NCBI GenBank assembly: GCA_963082975.1
Contig: OY720346.1
Coordinates: 42,633,296-42,697,295, forward strand
Direction: 5' to 3'
Source of the DNA: Labia minor
Lineage: Eukaryota; Arthropoda; Insecta; Dermaptera; Spongiphoridae
DNA: 64,000 nt
Under the pieces are notes generated by a model. That model saw nothing but the letters and a program-made list of their open reading frames with translations, searched no databases and was not told where the DNA came from. Every line of letters starts with the position of its first letter. The stretch's first letter is position 1. The position numbers and the translations under genes were made by a program. Shown here one piece after another: positions 12,524 to 23,310 of the stretch.

Positions 12524-12870
12524 ATGGAAACAAATGAGTTTTCTGCTGCTCTATTTAAAAGGTTTAACACCAAACATTCACTTCCTCTGAAATGATTGAC
12601 GAAATCCGCGATGTTGATGGTTTTTGAGTGTGTAAAATAGTTGAGGCCAGAGGTACATCACAAGGTTCTTGTTTTCAATTTTACACAAAAAAAATTGAAC
12701 AAAATGAGCTTGCTCTCAGTAAATAATAAACGCAATCATGTGATCGATTCAGAGGCTTGTTTAACATTTTCTGGGACAATACATAACAGCTGACAAGAGA
12801 TGGGTGCCCTACTACAATTTAGAAACGATTCACTTCAAACGAGGGGGTCATTGTCCAAACAGTTGTATAT
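12524..12870 (+). pseudogene. Decayed mariner transposase fragment, copy 1
   Basis: Two adjacent frames give mariner-like blocks. The first reads METNEFSAAL, then MIDEIRDVDGF, then KIVEARGTSQGSC. The second reads LLSVNNKRNHVIDSEACLTF. These match, in order, the N-terminus, the second helix-turn-helix and the linker (LTVDQKRNRV.DSEACL-like) of a mariner subgroup common in arthropods. The downstream WVPYYNLET in a third frame resembles the WIHYY.PET block after the first catalytic Asp. At least two frameshifts and several stops make it dead. No terminal repeats were identified. Confidence 0.7.
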
Positions 12871-15219
12871 TTTAAGGATCTTCCGAGAACAATGTAACAA
12901 GCTAAAAGGACACATAAAAACTAATTGACCCGAAAACGATTTGATTTTTGATCTTTTTATCTAAGTACTTCTTGAATATTGTAGAATAATGATTTTTTAA
13001 AATTTTAAAAATATAATTTTTTTTTTATAAATTTTTCTTTATTTATTTTATGATTCATATAAATATTCAATCGAGAAAAGAAATATTCTTCTGGAAGATG
13101 GTATTTGAATATTTAAAGACGACAACCAAACCCCACCTCCATCAACTCTTATTCAAAGAGAGAGAGAGAAAAAAAAACAATTTTTTTTTCTTTTGATAGC
13201 ATCAACATCTTCTGCTCTTATGGGCCTATCAAATAAAAAAACGGTTCGTTCATTGTTACGTTTTTAAATCAGTCTTAAAAACCTCCATCCATTCTCTTCA
13301 TCCACCCACTCCCAACTCCCAGCGTCATATATGAAGGGAGCGTATCGAAATTATTCCATCCCAGTTGAATAATTCTCTCGCTCTCTCCTTCTCCCGTTGT
13401 CATTTGCTTAAAAAGAAATCGTATGGCCCTTCTTTCCAGTTCCTCTTTCCCCCTTCTATCCAACTCTTTTCCTTCCCAGTCCATCTATTTCATTCACCGT
13501 CATTCCATCCTAGCAATTTGATTAGCGCAAACGTTACTTTATTTCTAGTCTAGTGAAAAAAGAAAAGAAAGAAGTGAGTGGGAAAAGGTCTTTTCTCTTT
13601 TCAAATCACCTTCAGCCCACCCGATCTCCCTACCTCCGTTCACCTATACACTTTTCCCTTACCATTCCCATCTTCTCTTGTCTTTTTTTTTTAACCATCA
13701 ATGCGGTTTAGAAAATTCGATTTTATGTAGTCAAAAGATTTTTCTTCTTTTTGTTTTTATTTGAGAAAAACGAATAAATAAATAAAAATGGGTTTACAAA
13801 AAAAAAAAAAAAAAAAACATTCATGAATATTTATTATTAATTTTTTTGACTTAGAATGTATTAATTAATAATGTTATTAAATAAAAATATTTTTTTTTTA
13901 ATAATAATTTGTGCAAAGTTTTTTTTCTGCCATATTTGTTTTGTTTAGTTATTTTTTTTAATTTGTAATATTTAGGCCCACATATTTTTATTCAATTTTG
14001 TTTATTTATTAAAATTTATTCATATATCATAGAGAAGTTATTCTTCATAAAAAAATTTCATTTATTTAAAAATGAATTATATATTATATCAATATTTATT
14101 TATTTGTTTGTATATTTTATTTTATTTATTTGTATATTTTACTTTCAATCAAATTTACAATACTAGGAAATATGAATTCAATCTAATTAAACTGAATATA
14201 ATAAGAAAAAATAAATGAAATGAAATTTCTAGTAAGCAACAATAAATTATATATATATTATATTATATTTTTAATCGCAATACATTATTCCATATATAAT
14301 ATGTATATAATTACATATTCAATATTAATTATAGATTATATATGATGATTGTTTAATATTAATAATATTCTCATCAATATATTTATAGGTATTATTTATA
14401 ATACATTAAAGAGGGTTGGAAAAAGACAGAAGAGTAATAGAGAATAAAAACAGGGAAAAAGTTGGAGGGGAGTGGGTGAGAAGGGATGGAAAAACTAAAG
14501 AATGAAACATTTTCACACAAGTGGAATTTTATTTTATATTATTATGATGTTTTTTTTAATATTCTTTCGTTTCCATTGCCTCCCAGAGGATTTGAAAAAT
14601 ATAAATCTTTTATAACTCCTCGTTATTCTTTACTTTTCTATATTTTCTTCTTTTTTATATTTTATATTTGGCCATTAAAATTTCGTTAAAAGTTATTTAT
14701 TCTTTTTCCATTACCGGTCAGTTATAGAAAGGACCAATTTAAGTAGTTATTTAATTTTCTAATCAATTAAATAGAATATTAAATCATTACAAGTTGAATG
14801 ACAATGTAATGGCACTACTACCATATATACATATAATGTCAAAAAATGGAATTAATAAAATAAAATAAAATCTTTAGCAACTGGACTATGTTGTAAAATA
14901 ATATACCGTGGCTATGAGAGAATTCTAGGTCCAGGTGTGGATGTGGTTTGGTCGACACCACGTTCTAATTCTTATGACTCGAAATCGATGGTTACTGGGG
15001 TGCCGTCTGAATTAAATCACGCCTGGGCGTAATTAGAAAATGAATATACAATAAAAATCTCTCGGTTTCCGTAGAGAGAAATTTTCTAAAATCGATATTA
15101 ATAAACTTTATTTGATTTGATTTATTTACAAAAATTTAAGTGCATATACTATAATATAAAGAAAGAACAATTATCTACAATATTTTGAGTCAATGATTTA
15201 CATATTCTATGGATGCGAT
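12871..15219. other. AT-rich DNA with pyrimidine-rich block (also 31258-33606)
   Basis: 13110-13720 is strongly pyrimidine-rich on the plus strand (CT, CCATTCC, TTCCC blocks). It gives short ORFs in both strands of the kind low-complexity DNA produces. 14916-15020 is a GC-richer island (TCCAGGTGTGGATGTGG, CACGCCTGGGCGTAATTAG) of unknown origin. A 20-A run is at 13798-13817. I do not support a gene. Confidence 0.4.
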
Positions 15220-15957
15220 CTTAAAACGGCCGTTTTCTAATAGATGCCAGAATGCGCGCATGATGCATCAGCCAATCTTACTTGACATTTGTTCTCATTG
15301 CTTTGACATTAGTCAATAGAAAATAAAAGGCAAAGGCACTAGTTTTCTTTGACCTCGGTAAATATATCGAATTTTGTACCAGATAAGGAGCATTTGCGGA
15401 TAGCACTTCTAATCCTCTTCAATTGGAAGAAATCTAACCTCGAAGAGTATAGAATTCTTGTTAAGGTCAATGGCGACAATGCTCTAATTGAAACTCGGTG
15501 CAGAGTGGGATTTCGGCAATTCAAAGACGATATTTTTAACGTCACCGACAAGGAGCGCAACAATCGTCCAAAAGTTTTGCAGGACATCGAATTCCAAAAA
15601 TTATTAGACGAAAACGACACCAAATCGCAGAAACAACTTGCCGCGCAGGTGAATGTTAGCCTTCAAGCAATTTCGAAATACCTTCATGCAATGGAAAAGA
15701 TGCAAAAGATTGAGAAGTGGGTGCCGCATCAATTGAACTACTGGAACGACGATAGAACACGTACGAAATCTTATTTGAACGGCACAACAGAAAATCATTT
15801 CTGCATAAAATCATCACTGGCAGTTAAGAATCTCAACATTGTCCGCTAAGTTAGATCGCATCCGGAAGAAGTCAATGCTGTGTGTTTAGTGAAACCAGAA
15901 GAGAATACTTCGAATAAAAAATTGTGTTTTCCTCAAAAAAAAACAACCGTTTTAAGG
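15220..15957 (+). mobile_element. Internally deleted mariner transposon, copy 1
   Basis: The block holds the N-terminal half of a mariner transposase. It is bracketed by inverted sequences: CTTAAAACGGCCGTTTT near 15220-15236, and on the right AAAACAACCGTTTTAAGG near 15941-15958, which read inverted gives CTTAAAACGGTTGTTTT. The interval is about 740 bp, against roughly 1.3 kb for a complete mariner, and the catalytic region is missing. The terminal-repeat call is moderate, since target TA duplications are not clear at either end. Confidence 0.6.
15352..15849 (+). pseudogene. Mariner transposase N-terminal half, frameshifted, copy 1
   Basis: The open frame covers both helix-turn-helix motifs of a mariner transposase. 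An FVPDKEHLRI start is followed by a DKERNNRP linker, then QKQLAAQVNVSLQAISKYLH and the WVPHQL motif at about residues 118-123. The natural ATG seems lost, as ATATCG stands just before the aligned region. Near 15797 a +1 frameshift moves to a frame reading FLHKIITGS then stop. In mariners this site is F..RI.TGDE, so the first catalytic Asp is replaced and the rest of the protein is absent. It may retain DNA-binding capacity in principle, but nothing suggests expression. Confidence 0.8.
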
Positions 15958-16360
15958 TTGTACACATGTTTGCAATACATTAAAAGAAATAAAATTTATT
16001 AATTAGTTTTTGAGGGAAAATATAACCAATGGATAGAGATTAGGTTATCTAACATAAGTATAACTTATATAAATTATTGTACTAGAAAGGTAAATTGGAA
16101 TAAGACTCTCACATGCTACTATTTCATCATGTTATATAATAATATAACAACACTATAATATACAGTCCCTGGCCAAATTATTAGACGCACTGCAAGATTT
16201 CATGTAAAATATTAATTACCGAGTGATATTGTACTTATAAATTGAATTGTTTTTTATTTTTATATTAATCAATGAAAATAAAATAAAATAGCATTAATTT
16301 AGAAAATTATATGTTTATTAAGTATTAAAGAAAAATGAAAATACATAATGTAAATAAAAG

Positions 16361-17498
16361 TCAATATTTAGTCGAGCCACCTTTAGCCCCTATCAAAGCT
16401 TCAACTCTGCCCGGTATGCTCTCAATGCAAGACTGTACTGTCTCCTGCATTTGAGGGTGATGATTCCACATATGAATAATTTTTTATAGGAGCTGGGTTT
16501 TGTTGGTGATCATATCTTTAGCCACTTCTCTTTTCACTAGCTCCCACACATTTCCAATTGGGTTCATATCGGGGCTATTACCCGGCCAATCCAACAGAGG
16601 GATATTTTCTTCTGCCAAAAAAGCTTTAACAGACCGAGCAGTGTGGCAGGGAGCTCCATCTTGCATGAAAGTGAATGGTTCCCCATTTAGAAACCATTCT
16701 TTGAGCTGCGGAATTAACCGATTTTGTAATACTTCTTTGTATTGGTGTTGCCTCATTATTCCATTTACGACGTATAGACGTCCAGCACCCTTGCCGCTGA
16801 TGACCGACCAAATCATCACTTTGGTTGGATGTTTCACCGTTGGAACGACACAGTCAAGATGAAACTTTTCTCCATGACGACGACGCACATACAGAGCTTT
16901 ATTCTGCAAAATTTCAAACGTGCTTTCGTCACTGAAGCAGACATGTCAAAAATAGACAAAATATATAAACTTCCATGTTTCTTTGCTTTATTTAACTGAA
17001 AATGATTATAATGTATCAATTTTTTATAAAATTACAAAATCTTACCGATCTCCAGAAGTCCACATCTTTGTCTTTCCATTGTTTGGCCCACTTCAGGCGC
17101 TTTGCTTTCATGGCAGCTGTTAACTTGAGCTTCCTGGCAGGGCGACAGGCCTTAAAATCTAACTCTTTTAATTTTCTTCGAACAGTGCGTTCATAAGCAT
17201 TTACGCTAGCATCCTGGAGTTGTGATTTTATCATCTTTGTAGTAGCAAATCTGTTTTCTAGACAAATTTTCTTCAAACATCTCTCTGACCGTGGCGTGAA
17301 AATTGGTTTTCTACCGCATCTTTTCTTTCTTTTTGAGCTTAATTCCTCCCCAGACTCAATTTTCTTTTTTATGCGGCGTACACTGGCTTCAGAAACCTTC
17401 AATCTTCGTGATATTTCCCGGTTTGTAAATGTATTTGTATTCACAAGGGCCTTCACTTCAGCTTTTTTACGTGGTGTATGATCGACTTTTCTACCCAT
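16361..17498 (-). pseudogene. Tc1-family DD34E transposase, broken, copy 1
   Basis: It would cut and reinsert its own element. Start chosen at 17498 (MGRKVDHTPRKK). A helix-turn-helix (EISRRLKVSEASVRRIKKK) and a basic KRKKRCGRKP patch precede the catalytic core. Lesions: (1) 103 bases (16943-17045) split FWRS from VCFSDESTF; removing exactly these restores the frame. (2) The third catalytic residue, Glu of NPIENVW, is Gly (NPIGNVW, GGA). The second Asp is in FMQDGAPCH, 34 residues earlier, as expected for DD34E. (3) An in-frame TAA just after KTQLL. Beyond it the frame stays open through GAKGGSTKY to TGA at 16361-16363. The product would be catalytically dead even if the 103 bases were spliced. 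Confidence 0.9.
16943..17045 (-). other. 103-bp interruption in Tc1 transposase, possible intron
   Basis: On the minus strand it begins GTAAG right after TGGAGATCG, a good 5' splice site. It ends ...TTTTTGACATG, then TCTGCTTCAGTGAC continues the protein. The nearest good acceptor, CTTCAG at 16932, would remove 11 coding bases and shift the frame. Frame-perfect removal needs a 3' end at TG, which is not canonical. It could be a degenerate intron or a small insertion. Confidence 0.5.
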
Positions 17499-17848
17499 AA
17501 TAAAAATAGTCCAAATATTTTTTTCAAACACTCTAAACAAAATAAAGTAATAATTGAGTAGTTAAACAAACAATGACAGTCCATAAAGCCACAGAAACAC
17601 GTACGTACCTGCCGCGATCTCGATCACGATTGATATAGGTTTGTACTTGTTTACGTTCATGTATCACTTTGTCAACACAGTGTTGCCATTTTTTTAAAAT
17701 AAATACAAATAGGTAGTCTACGACAAATCTTTTAAATAAAAATCAATAATATTGTAGTTTAAATATACAATGACTGTATAAAAACTCTTAAGAATCATAA
17801 AATTATTAAAAAAATACAGTGCGTCTAATAATTTGGCCAGGGACTGTA

Positions 17849-20213
17849 TAATAATAAACTCAATTTAAGGATACACCATTGGAATGTGTCGCTAGCAAAG
17901 TTGATCCGCAATCATTCAAGAATAATACTTGTTTTTTCTATCGACTTCATTGTTAAGATGTAACTGGACTGGAAGAAATAAAAAGTAAAAAACTAAGATA
18001 TTAAGAATTAAGAAAGCTGTCCCTGAATATGTTACAATTAGTTGATAACAAAAGCAGACTTTTTGGCAGTCACATGGAAGTAGCAGGTAAAGTTTAATGT
18101 ACCAAGTTTTGCTTCACATTTTAAACCGAAAATTTTCTAAAACAGTTCGCGAGCTGTTTTTCCTACACAATAAAAGGAAACTAAAACTAAAACCACAAAG
18201 TCAGCACAAGTAATGAAAGTCTGTGAATTGACAATACTAAGAAGAATTTTAAACAAATTAAGGATAGACAAATTAAAAATCAAAAATATACTGGAGATAT
18301 ACAATGTACTATAAATAAAGCAAGCACAGTGATTCAGAGGAAAATAATTGAGTAGAACATGAACATTAATAATTTTTTTTTATTTATTTAACTTCTACGA
18401 CCGCCTTATTTGAAGCATCAAAAGAATGTAAAACAAAAAACAACATGGTACATAAATTAAAAATAAAATAATTGGAAAATAATTCAAGGGGAATATTAGA
18501 GGAGGCTTTAGTAATGAAATTAGGTAAGAGAGATATTATGAAGGAGGATTAAGAGTAGAGGGAGCGAACATTAATAAAAAGGTGGTTAAAAAAGTTCAGG
18601 TCAACATTTCTTTTGGGATAACAAGTTGTCGTTCAAGAAAAAGGTGGAGCGTGTCTTTCTCTGTACTGAACAACACATTGGCCTAATAACAAAGAAGAAA
18701 AAGAAGAAGAAGAAGAGGAAGAAGAATGAAAGGATTCAAAACTTTTTCAAAATTTAATTAGTTTCAAGAATTTATACGAAAATCAATCATCATATGACCA
18801 GAATGGTTAGGATCGCAATCCTTTTTGGATTTAAATCCAAAAATCAGATCCAATCTAAGGATTTGGATTAATTATTTTGTTAATACATTTATAGTATAAA
18901 TTTTTCTTGATTTTCCTTGTTAATTTTGATAAAAAGTCTCTCAAAAAATAAAATTTCAAAACTTTAATAATACAAAATATTTATTTATTTAGAAAAGCTA
19001 CTTGATAATCATCTGGTTGATATTTGTAAATAATAAATATTCATTAAATATACACTATTTTCATTTTTATTTACAGCGTTTTTTTGGTAAATTTTAATTT
19101 TAAATATTTACTATTTGAAAAAGTAAAATATTATATAATTAATTTATTTCTCTCCCCACCTTCTCTCTCTCTAGAGATGAAATATTTCATTTGGTTTGCC
19201 CTCACAGTGTAATTACTGTTCAAATATTATATCGTCAGTCGTTTCAAACTCCTACTTCACCCTCTTTACCCCACTCTCCTACTTTCTTACTACTTATTCT
19301 ATTTTTATGTAATCTTATTTCTTATTAACTGTGAATAAATTAGAATCATTTAATTTTACTTGGCCCGTTTTCTTGACGTTTATTTTACGCGAGAGAAGAT
19401 GGAATAATTAATAATTTTCCAAAAAGACGAGGAACAATTTTCCTATTCTAATATTCATGCTAACAGGTTGTATAAAATAGATGACGTTTACCCTATCTAT
19501 AATCAATAATTTATATATTTTTCTCTCTTTCTAATAATATTAATACAAAATTATATAACTTTTAAATTACATTATAAATATATTCTTAAAATATTAAATA
19601 TGAATTAAAGATACTCTTAATAATAACAAATAATTAAATAAATAAAAGTAATTAAAATAATTATATTATATTCTTGATATATAATTTATATATATGTATA
19701 TATATATATTAATGAATTTTTGTTATGTTTGATTTTATTGTATTTTTTTAGATTTATTTTCTAAAATAATATAATTCGAATAGAAATTTATTTATCTAAA
19801 CTCAAATATAAAAACTAAAAAAAAGACAAAAACATAGAAGCTGGTACAATTTATCTAAATGTCATCATTTTTTTTCTGTTTTTCCATTTTAAAAGAAAAC
19901 AGGAGCAGAGAAAATACGGAATAAAGAGAGAACTTGGTTGAAGGCAAGATGAGTATAGATTTCTAATATTTTCTATCAGTGGATAAAAGAATGTAAAGAA
20001 AAAAAACTAAAATGAGAGAAATTTTATCTTTTCAATTTTATCATTTCTTTTTAAAATAATATTATTCTCTCATGCATTTTTATTGAAATTCGCATCTTAA
20101 AATTTAAAATTATAGCATTATTTCTCACTTTTCATATAAATTTTACTATTTTGGCAAAAATATATTATATTAAAACTATATTATCATTATTCGTAGTAAT
20201 AGTAGTAGTAATA
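17849..20213. other. AT-rich DNA with one long palindrome (also 36236-38600)
   Basis: No gene seen. A perfect 22-bp palindrome at 18822-18843 reads TTTTTGGATTT and its mirror complement. An AAG-rich run lies at 18689-18727. A short GC-richer patch at 18130-18160 includes TTCGCGAGCTG. Confidence 0.45.
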
Positions 20214-20560
20214 TTGGCGAGGAAGAGGACACGACGGAACATACATTGATCAAATGTTCGCGTTGGGCATACCACAGAAATATGCTAGGTTACGTTTTAA
20301 GAGTGACTCTAAGTAAAGAAATAGTGATCGGAATCATGCTGGAAAGCGAAGAACGTTGCAACCAAGTGAACACTCTCATTAGAGCGATCCTCACAGAAAT
20401 GAAACAACATGAAAGAGAACAAGAATGACAATATCTCCCTCACCCGTAGAAATACTCTGTAGTTCCGGGTGTACCATGAAACAAAGAAGGAGAGTTTAGT
20501 CAGTCCCTGAATCCTTTCAGCGATACGGGTCGTAGGGTGACCGAAAAAAGTAGTAGTAGT
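20214..20560 (+). mobile_element. 5'-truncated LINE tail with zinc-knuckle-like C-terminus, copy 1
   Basis: The frame reads GEEEDTTEHTLIKCSRWAYH. The pattern E..EDT.EH.L..C.RW, followed by a Glu/Arg-rich tail ending HEREQE and a stop at 20426-20428, is the C-terminal CCHC-like end of R1/I/Jockey-group LINE ORF2 proteins (the first Cys seems lost with the truncation). A 3' UTR to about 20545 (CAGTCCCTGAATCC, TACGGGTCGTAGGGTGACCG) leads into a TAG repeat. A TAG/TAA run also precedes the insertion (20196-20213). It is a dead 5'-truncated insertion. Confidence 0.75.
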
Positions 20561-22510
20561 GGTAGAGTAGAAGTAATAGTAGAAGTAGTAGTAGCAGGGC
20601 ATATTGATCATCCCATGTCCGGAACCGCCCACTATCAGATAAATTCAATCGTATCAACAATTTTCAATAACAATAAACAATAAATAAAAAATAACTAAAT
20701 GAATAACCTAAGAGACTGTAAAGGAGCCCCTGGTTTAAATCTACTTATTTACTTATTAAATGGCCTCCTCGTAACACAATCACACAATTTAAATATATTT
20801 TATTAAAATATTATAAAATTTATTATTTTGAACACATTTTATAAATGTAATATTTATATAATTATTATTTATTGATATTTAAATTGAAATTTAAAAGAGA
20901 AAGAGAGAAAGGAATATCGACACTAGAAACGTTTTAGTGGGGAAGGTTTTGTTATCATTCATCATCACAGAAGATAGAGATGTGTCTATGTATCTGTGTG
21001 TATATGTGAGTAGATAGCAGGTGGAGTATATTCCTCTCTGATCATGACATAAATTGAATTGAATTCAATAGAGAAGGGCATACAATCTATTTATTATCAA
21101 TACAAGAGAGAGAGAGAGAGGGAAGACATCATTATCATCAATCGATCTATCTATTTATTAATATTTAAGTTATTCAAGGAATAGATAGACATTTTGACAC
21201 TATCATTTGTATCTCAATCGGTAATAATACTCCTTTAACAATAGCAACAATCTATTATCTATTAATATGAATAAAAAAAAACAATTGTATATAATTTCAA
21301 ATATAAAATAATTAATTATAAATTAATATTCTACAATTCTATGTTTTAAAAAATAATTGGTAAATAATTATAATTATTTAGATATAAAACCTTATTATTA
21401 TTCAATGTATATAATTTTTAATTATATTTAATGATGATAATAAAATAATGATGGATTGAATGAACCATCATCATTTTTTATTTATTAAAATCAATTAATA
21501 TAATTACATCCCAATTATATAAAAAAAAGAAAGAATAATTTTTTAATCTGTGAAGATCATCTTGTTTTAAAACAACTTCTTACTTCTCCTTTCTCCTCTC
21601 CATCCTCCCCCTCCCCCCTCCATTTCTATATTCTCACAGGGATTTTTTCTGTATTAATTATTTTATGCTTTATATTTTCAATTTTTTCTCTTTAATATTT
21701 TTTGTAACATTATTATTTTTATTAGTATTATTATTATTTTTTATGTTAATAATCTCAAAAGCATAAGCGCATAATAAAAACAAGAAAAAAAGGTGGATAA
21801 GGTGGATAAGTTAGGGGGTGGGATAAAAAAAAGATATTAGGCGGATGATGACGTCATTCGCCACACCATCATCATAACAATAAAATAAAAGAAAAAAAAA
21901 GTAGGATTATTTGATTTAAATATTAATTCAAGAGCAGTTTTTTCCTTTCTGTTGTTTTGTTTTTTGAATTATTATTTATTTAAATGAATTAATAAACATG
22001 TTTTAATATTCGTTTGATATTATACATTTAAATGTACTATTATTATTATTATTATTATATATAGGTATATTTTTTCTCCCCTGTGGCTGTTTCTCAAACT
22101 CTCTCTTTTTCTCTCTCAAATATATTAATATTAATATTAGAATCATTGTGTTTATTCTTATTTAATCTCTACGAAAAATATTTATGTATTATTTATTTAT
22201 TCAATTTTAGAATTATTTTTTTTTATTATTATTCCTAATATAAAATTCAAAAAGATATTATGATTATATTATATATAAAATAAGTAATAAATTACCACAA
22301 GTCATCTCCTTTCACCTGCTCCCCCTCTCTTAATCCTTCTTCGTATCACTTTTCAATGTGTATAATAATTGATTAATTATTATTTAAAATTTTACAATAT
22401 CTAGTATATAGTATATATATACCTTAAAAAGTATTATTAATAATAATAAATGACCTTAAATAAATGAAATTAAATAATTCATTTTCAATATAAATTTATT
22501 TCGTTTAATA
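20561..22510. other. AT-rich DNA with microsatellites and a CRE-like palindrome (also 38948-40897)
   Basis: A TAG run at 20548-20596 follows the LINE tail. A GA run is near 21108-21121 and a C-rich patch at 21598-21620. TGACGTCA, the consensus CRE/bZIP site, is at 21849-21856 inside GATGATGACGTCATTCGCC (copy at 40236-40243). No gene or transcription start is evident. Confidence 0.4.
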
Positions 22511-22795
22511 AAAAAACCCTCTGACTTTTGTACGTCCTACACAAGGACAACGCCTATCAAGTCGGTTATATCAATTAGGTGTCCTATGATTAGTAGAACG
22601 GGTCCTATACCTTGATTTTCTTGATCAGAGGCGCTACTTTTTATCAAGTAGCTTCCCAATGCTATCCCGGAGGCTGGGTTGACTCTGTCCCAAATATTCT
22701 AGCTTGAGAAATTCCCTTGCCAGGCCCGGGACTTGAACCCGGGACTACGAGAATGTGAGCCAGTTGCACTAGCTTCCACCCCCTGTGGGGCCTCT
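22511..22795 (-). mobile_element. tRNA-derived SINE, copy 1
   Basis: On the minus strand it has a tRNA-like head (CACAGGGGGTGGAAGC, then TAGTGCAACTGG as A-box region) and a strong B-box, GGGTTCAAGTCC (22729-22740). The body contains AAGCTACTTGATAAAAAGTA and a 3' tail ending ACAAAAGTCAGAGGG plus a T run at 22511. Body pieces recur at 7100-7375 and the tail at about 51690-51745; the head recurs at 28570-28707. It would be transcribed by RNA polymerase III and mobilised by a partner LINE. The partner is not identified. Confidence 0.85.
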
Positions 22796-23119
22796 TTTCG
22801 TTACATATTATTTAAAAATTAAATAATATATATAAAATTGCCTTTTAATAGTAGAGTGTCAATAAGACACCATAAATAAATATCTAGAACAAATACTTAA
22901 AACCTCACAGTCAATCACATTGTAGAACAATTACCTAAATAGCTGATTGTGTAATTGAAATAGAATCACATCGTATAGGACATTGTGTCTTGTATTCGAC
23001 CATTTTCAAGGCTGATAAATTACATGAAATATGTTTCTTAAAATTAGAGAGATTTGACTATTGATAACCTGTGTGCAGGTAGGGGTGAGTTATTGGAAGA
23101 GTAGAGAGGGCCATGGAAT

Positions 23120-23310
23120 TAGAGTCATTCTGCTGGATGAAATGAAGAGTCATTCTTCGGGTTGGTGAGGACTAATACGACAGTGCCTGGACTTTAAATG
23201 GGGGCCAAACTTAGAAGTTACTGCCGAGAGAAGATGTATCATGGAAGAAACCCCAGAGATTCACGCCCGGAAAATCAACACTAGTCTCGCTTTGCAACAA
23301 TTAACAATGA
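23120..23310 (+). repeat. Interspersed repeat with coding-like frame, copy 1
   Basis: It matches the minus strand of 1-165. One frame is open for about 44 codons and reads RQCLDF near its start, ERRCIMEE in the middle and a terminal TMNC. At the window start the equivalent frame gives RQCQDH and QRRYIIEC. Matching residues at the same spacing in two diverged copies suggest a former protein-coding region, probably of a transposon. The family is not recognised. Confidence 0.5.

Larger units (their letters stand above)
16163..17846 (-). mobile_element. Full-length Tc1-type transposon, copy 1 (1,684 bp)
   Basis: The ends are perfect inverted repeats of 30 bp. The left one starts CAGTCCCTGGCCAAATTATT at 16163 and runs to 16192; the right one is its reverse complement, ending at 17846. 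A TA dinucleotide flanks each side (16161-16162 and 17847-17848), the Tc1/mariner target-site signature. The length fits the usual 1.6-1.7 kb. It carries one transposase gene on the minus strand, broken in three ways. The terminal repeats show no mismatch, so the insertion is young or could be mobilised by an intact relative elsewhere. Confidence 0.95.

Noticed and set aside
13275-13553. Overlapping ORFs on both strands at 13.3 kb and 31.7 kb
   Set aside because: They arise from pyrimidine-rich DNA on one strand. Codon content is low complexity and no family fits.
16500-16862. 120-residue plus-strand ORF inside the Tc1 element
   Set aside because: It is the antisense shadow of the transposase catalytic domain.
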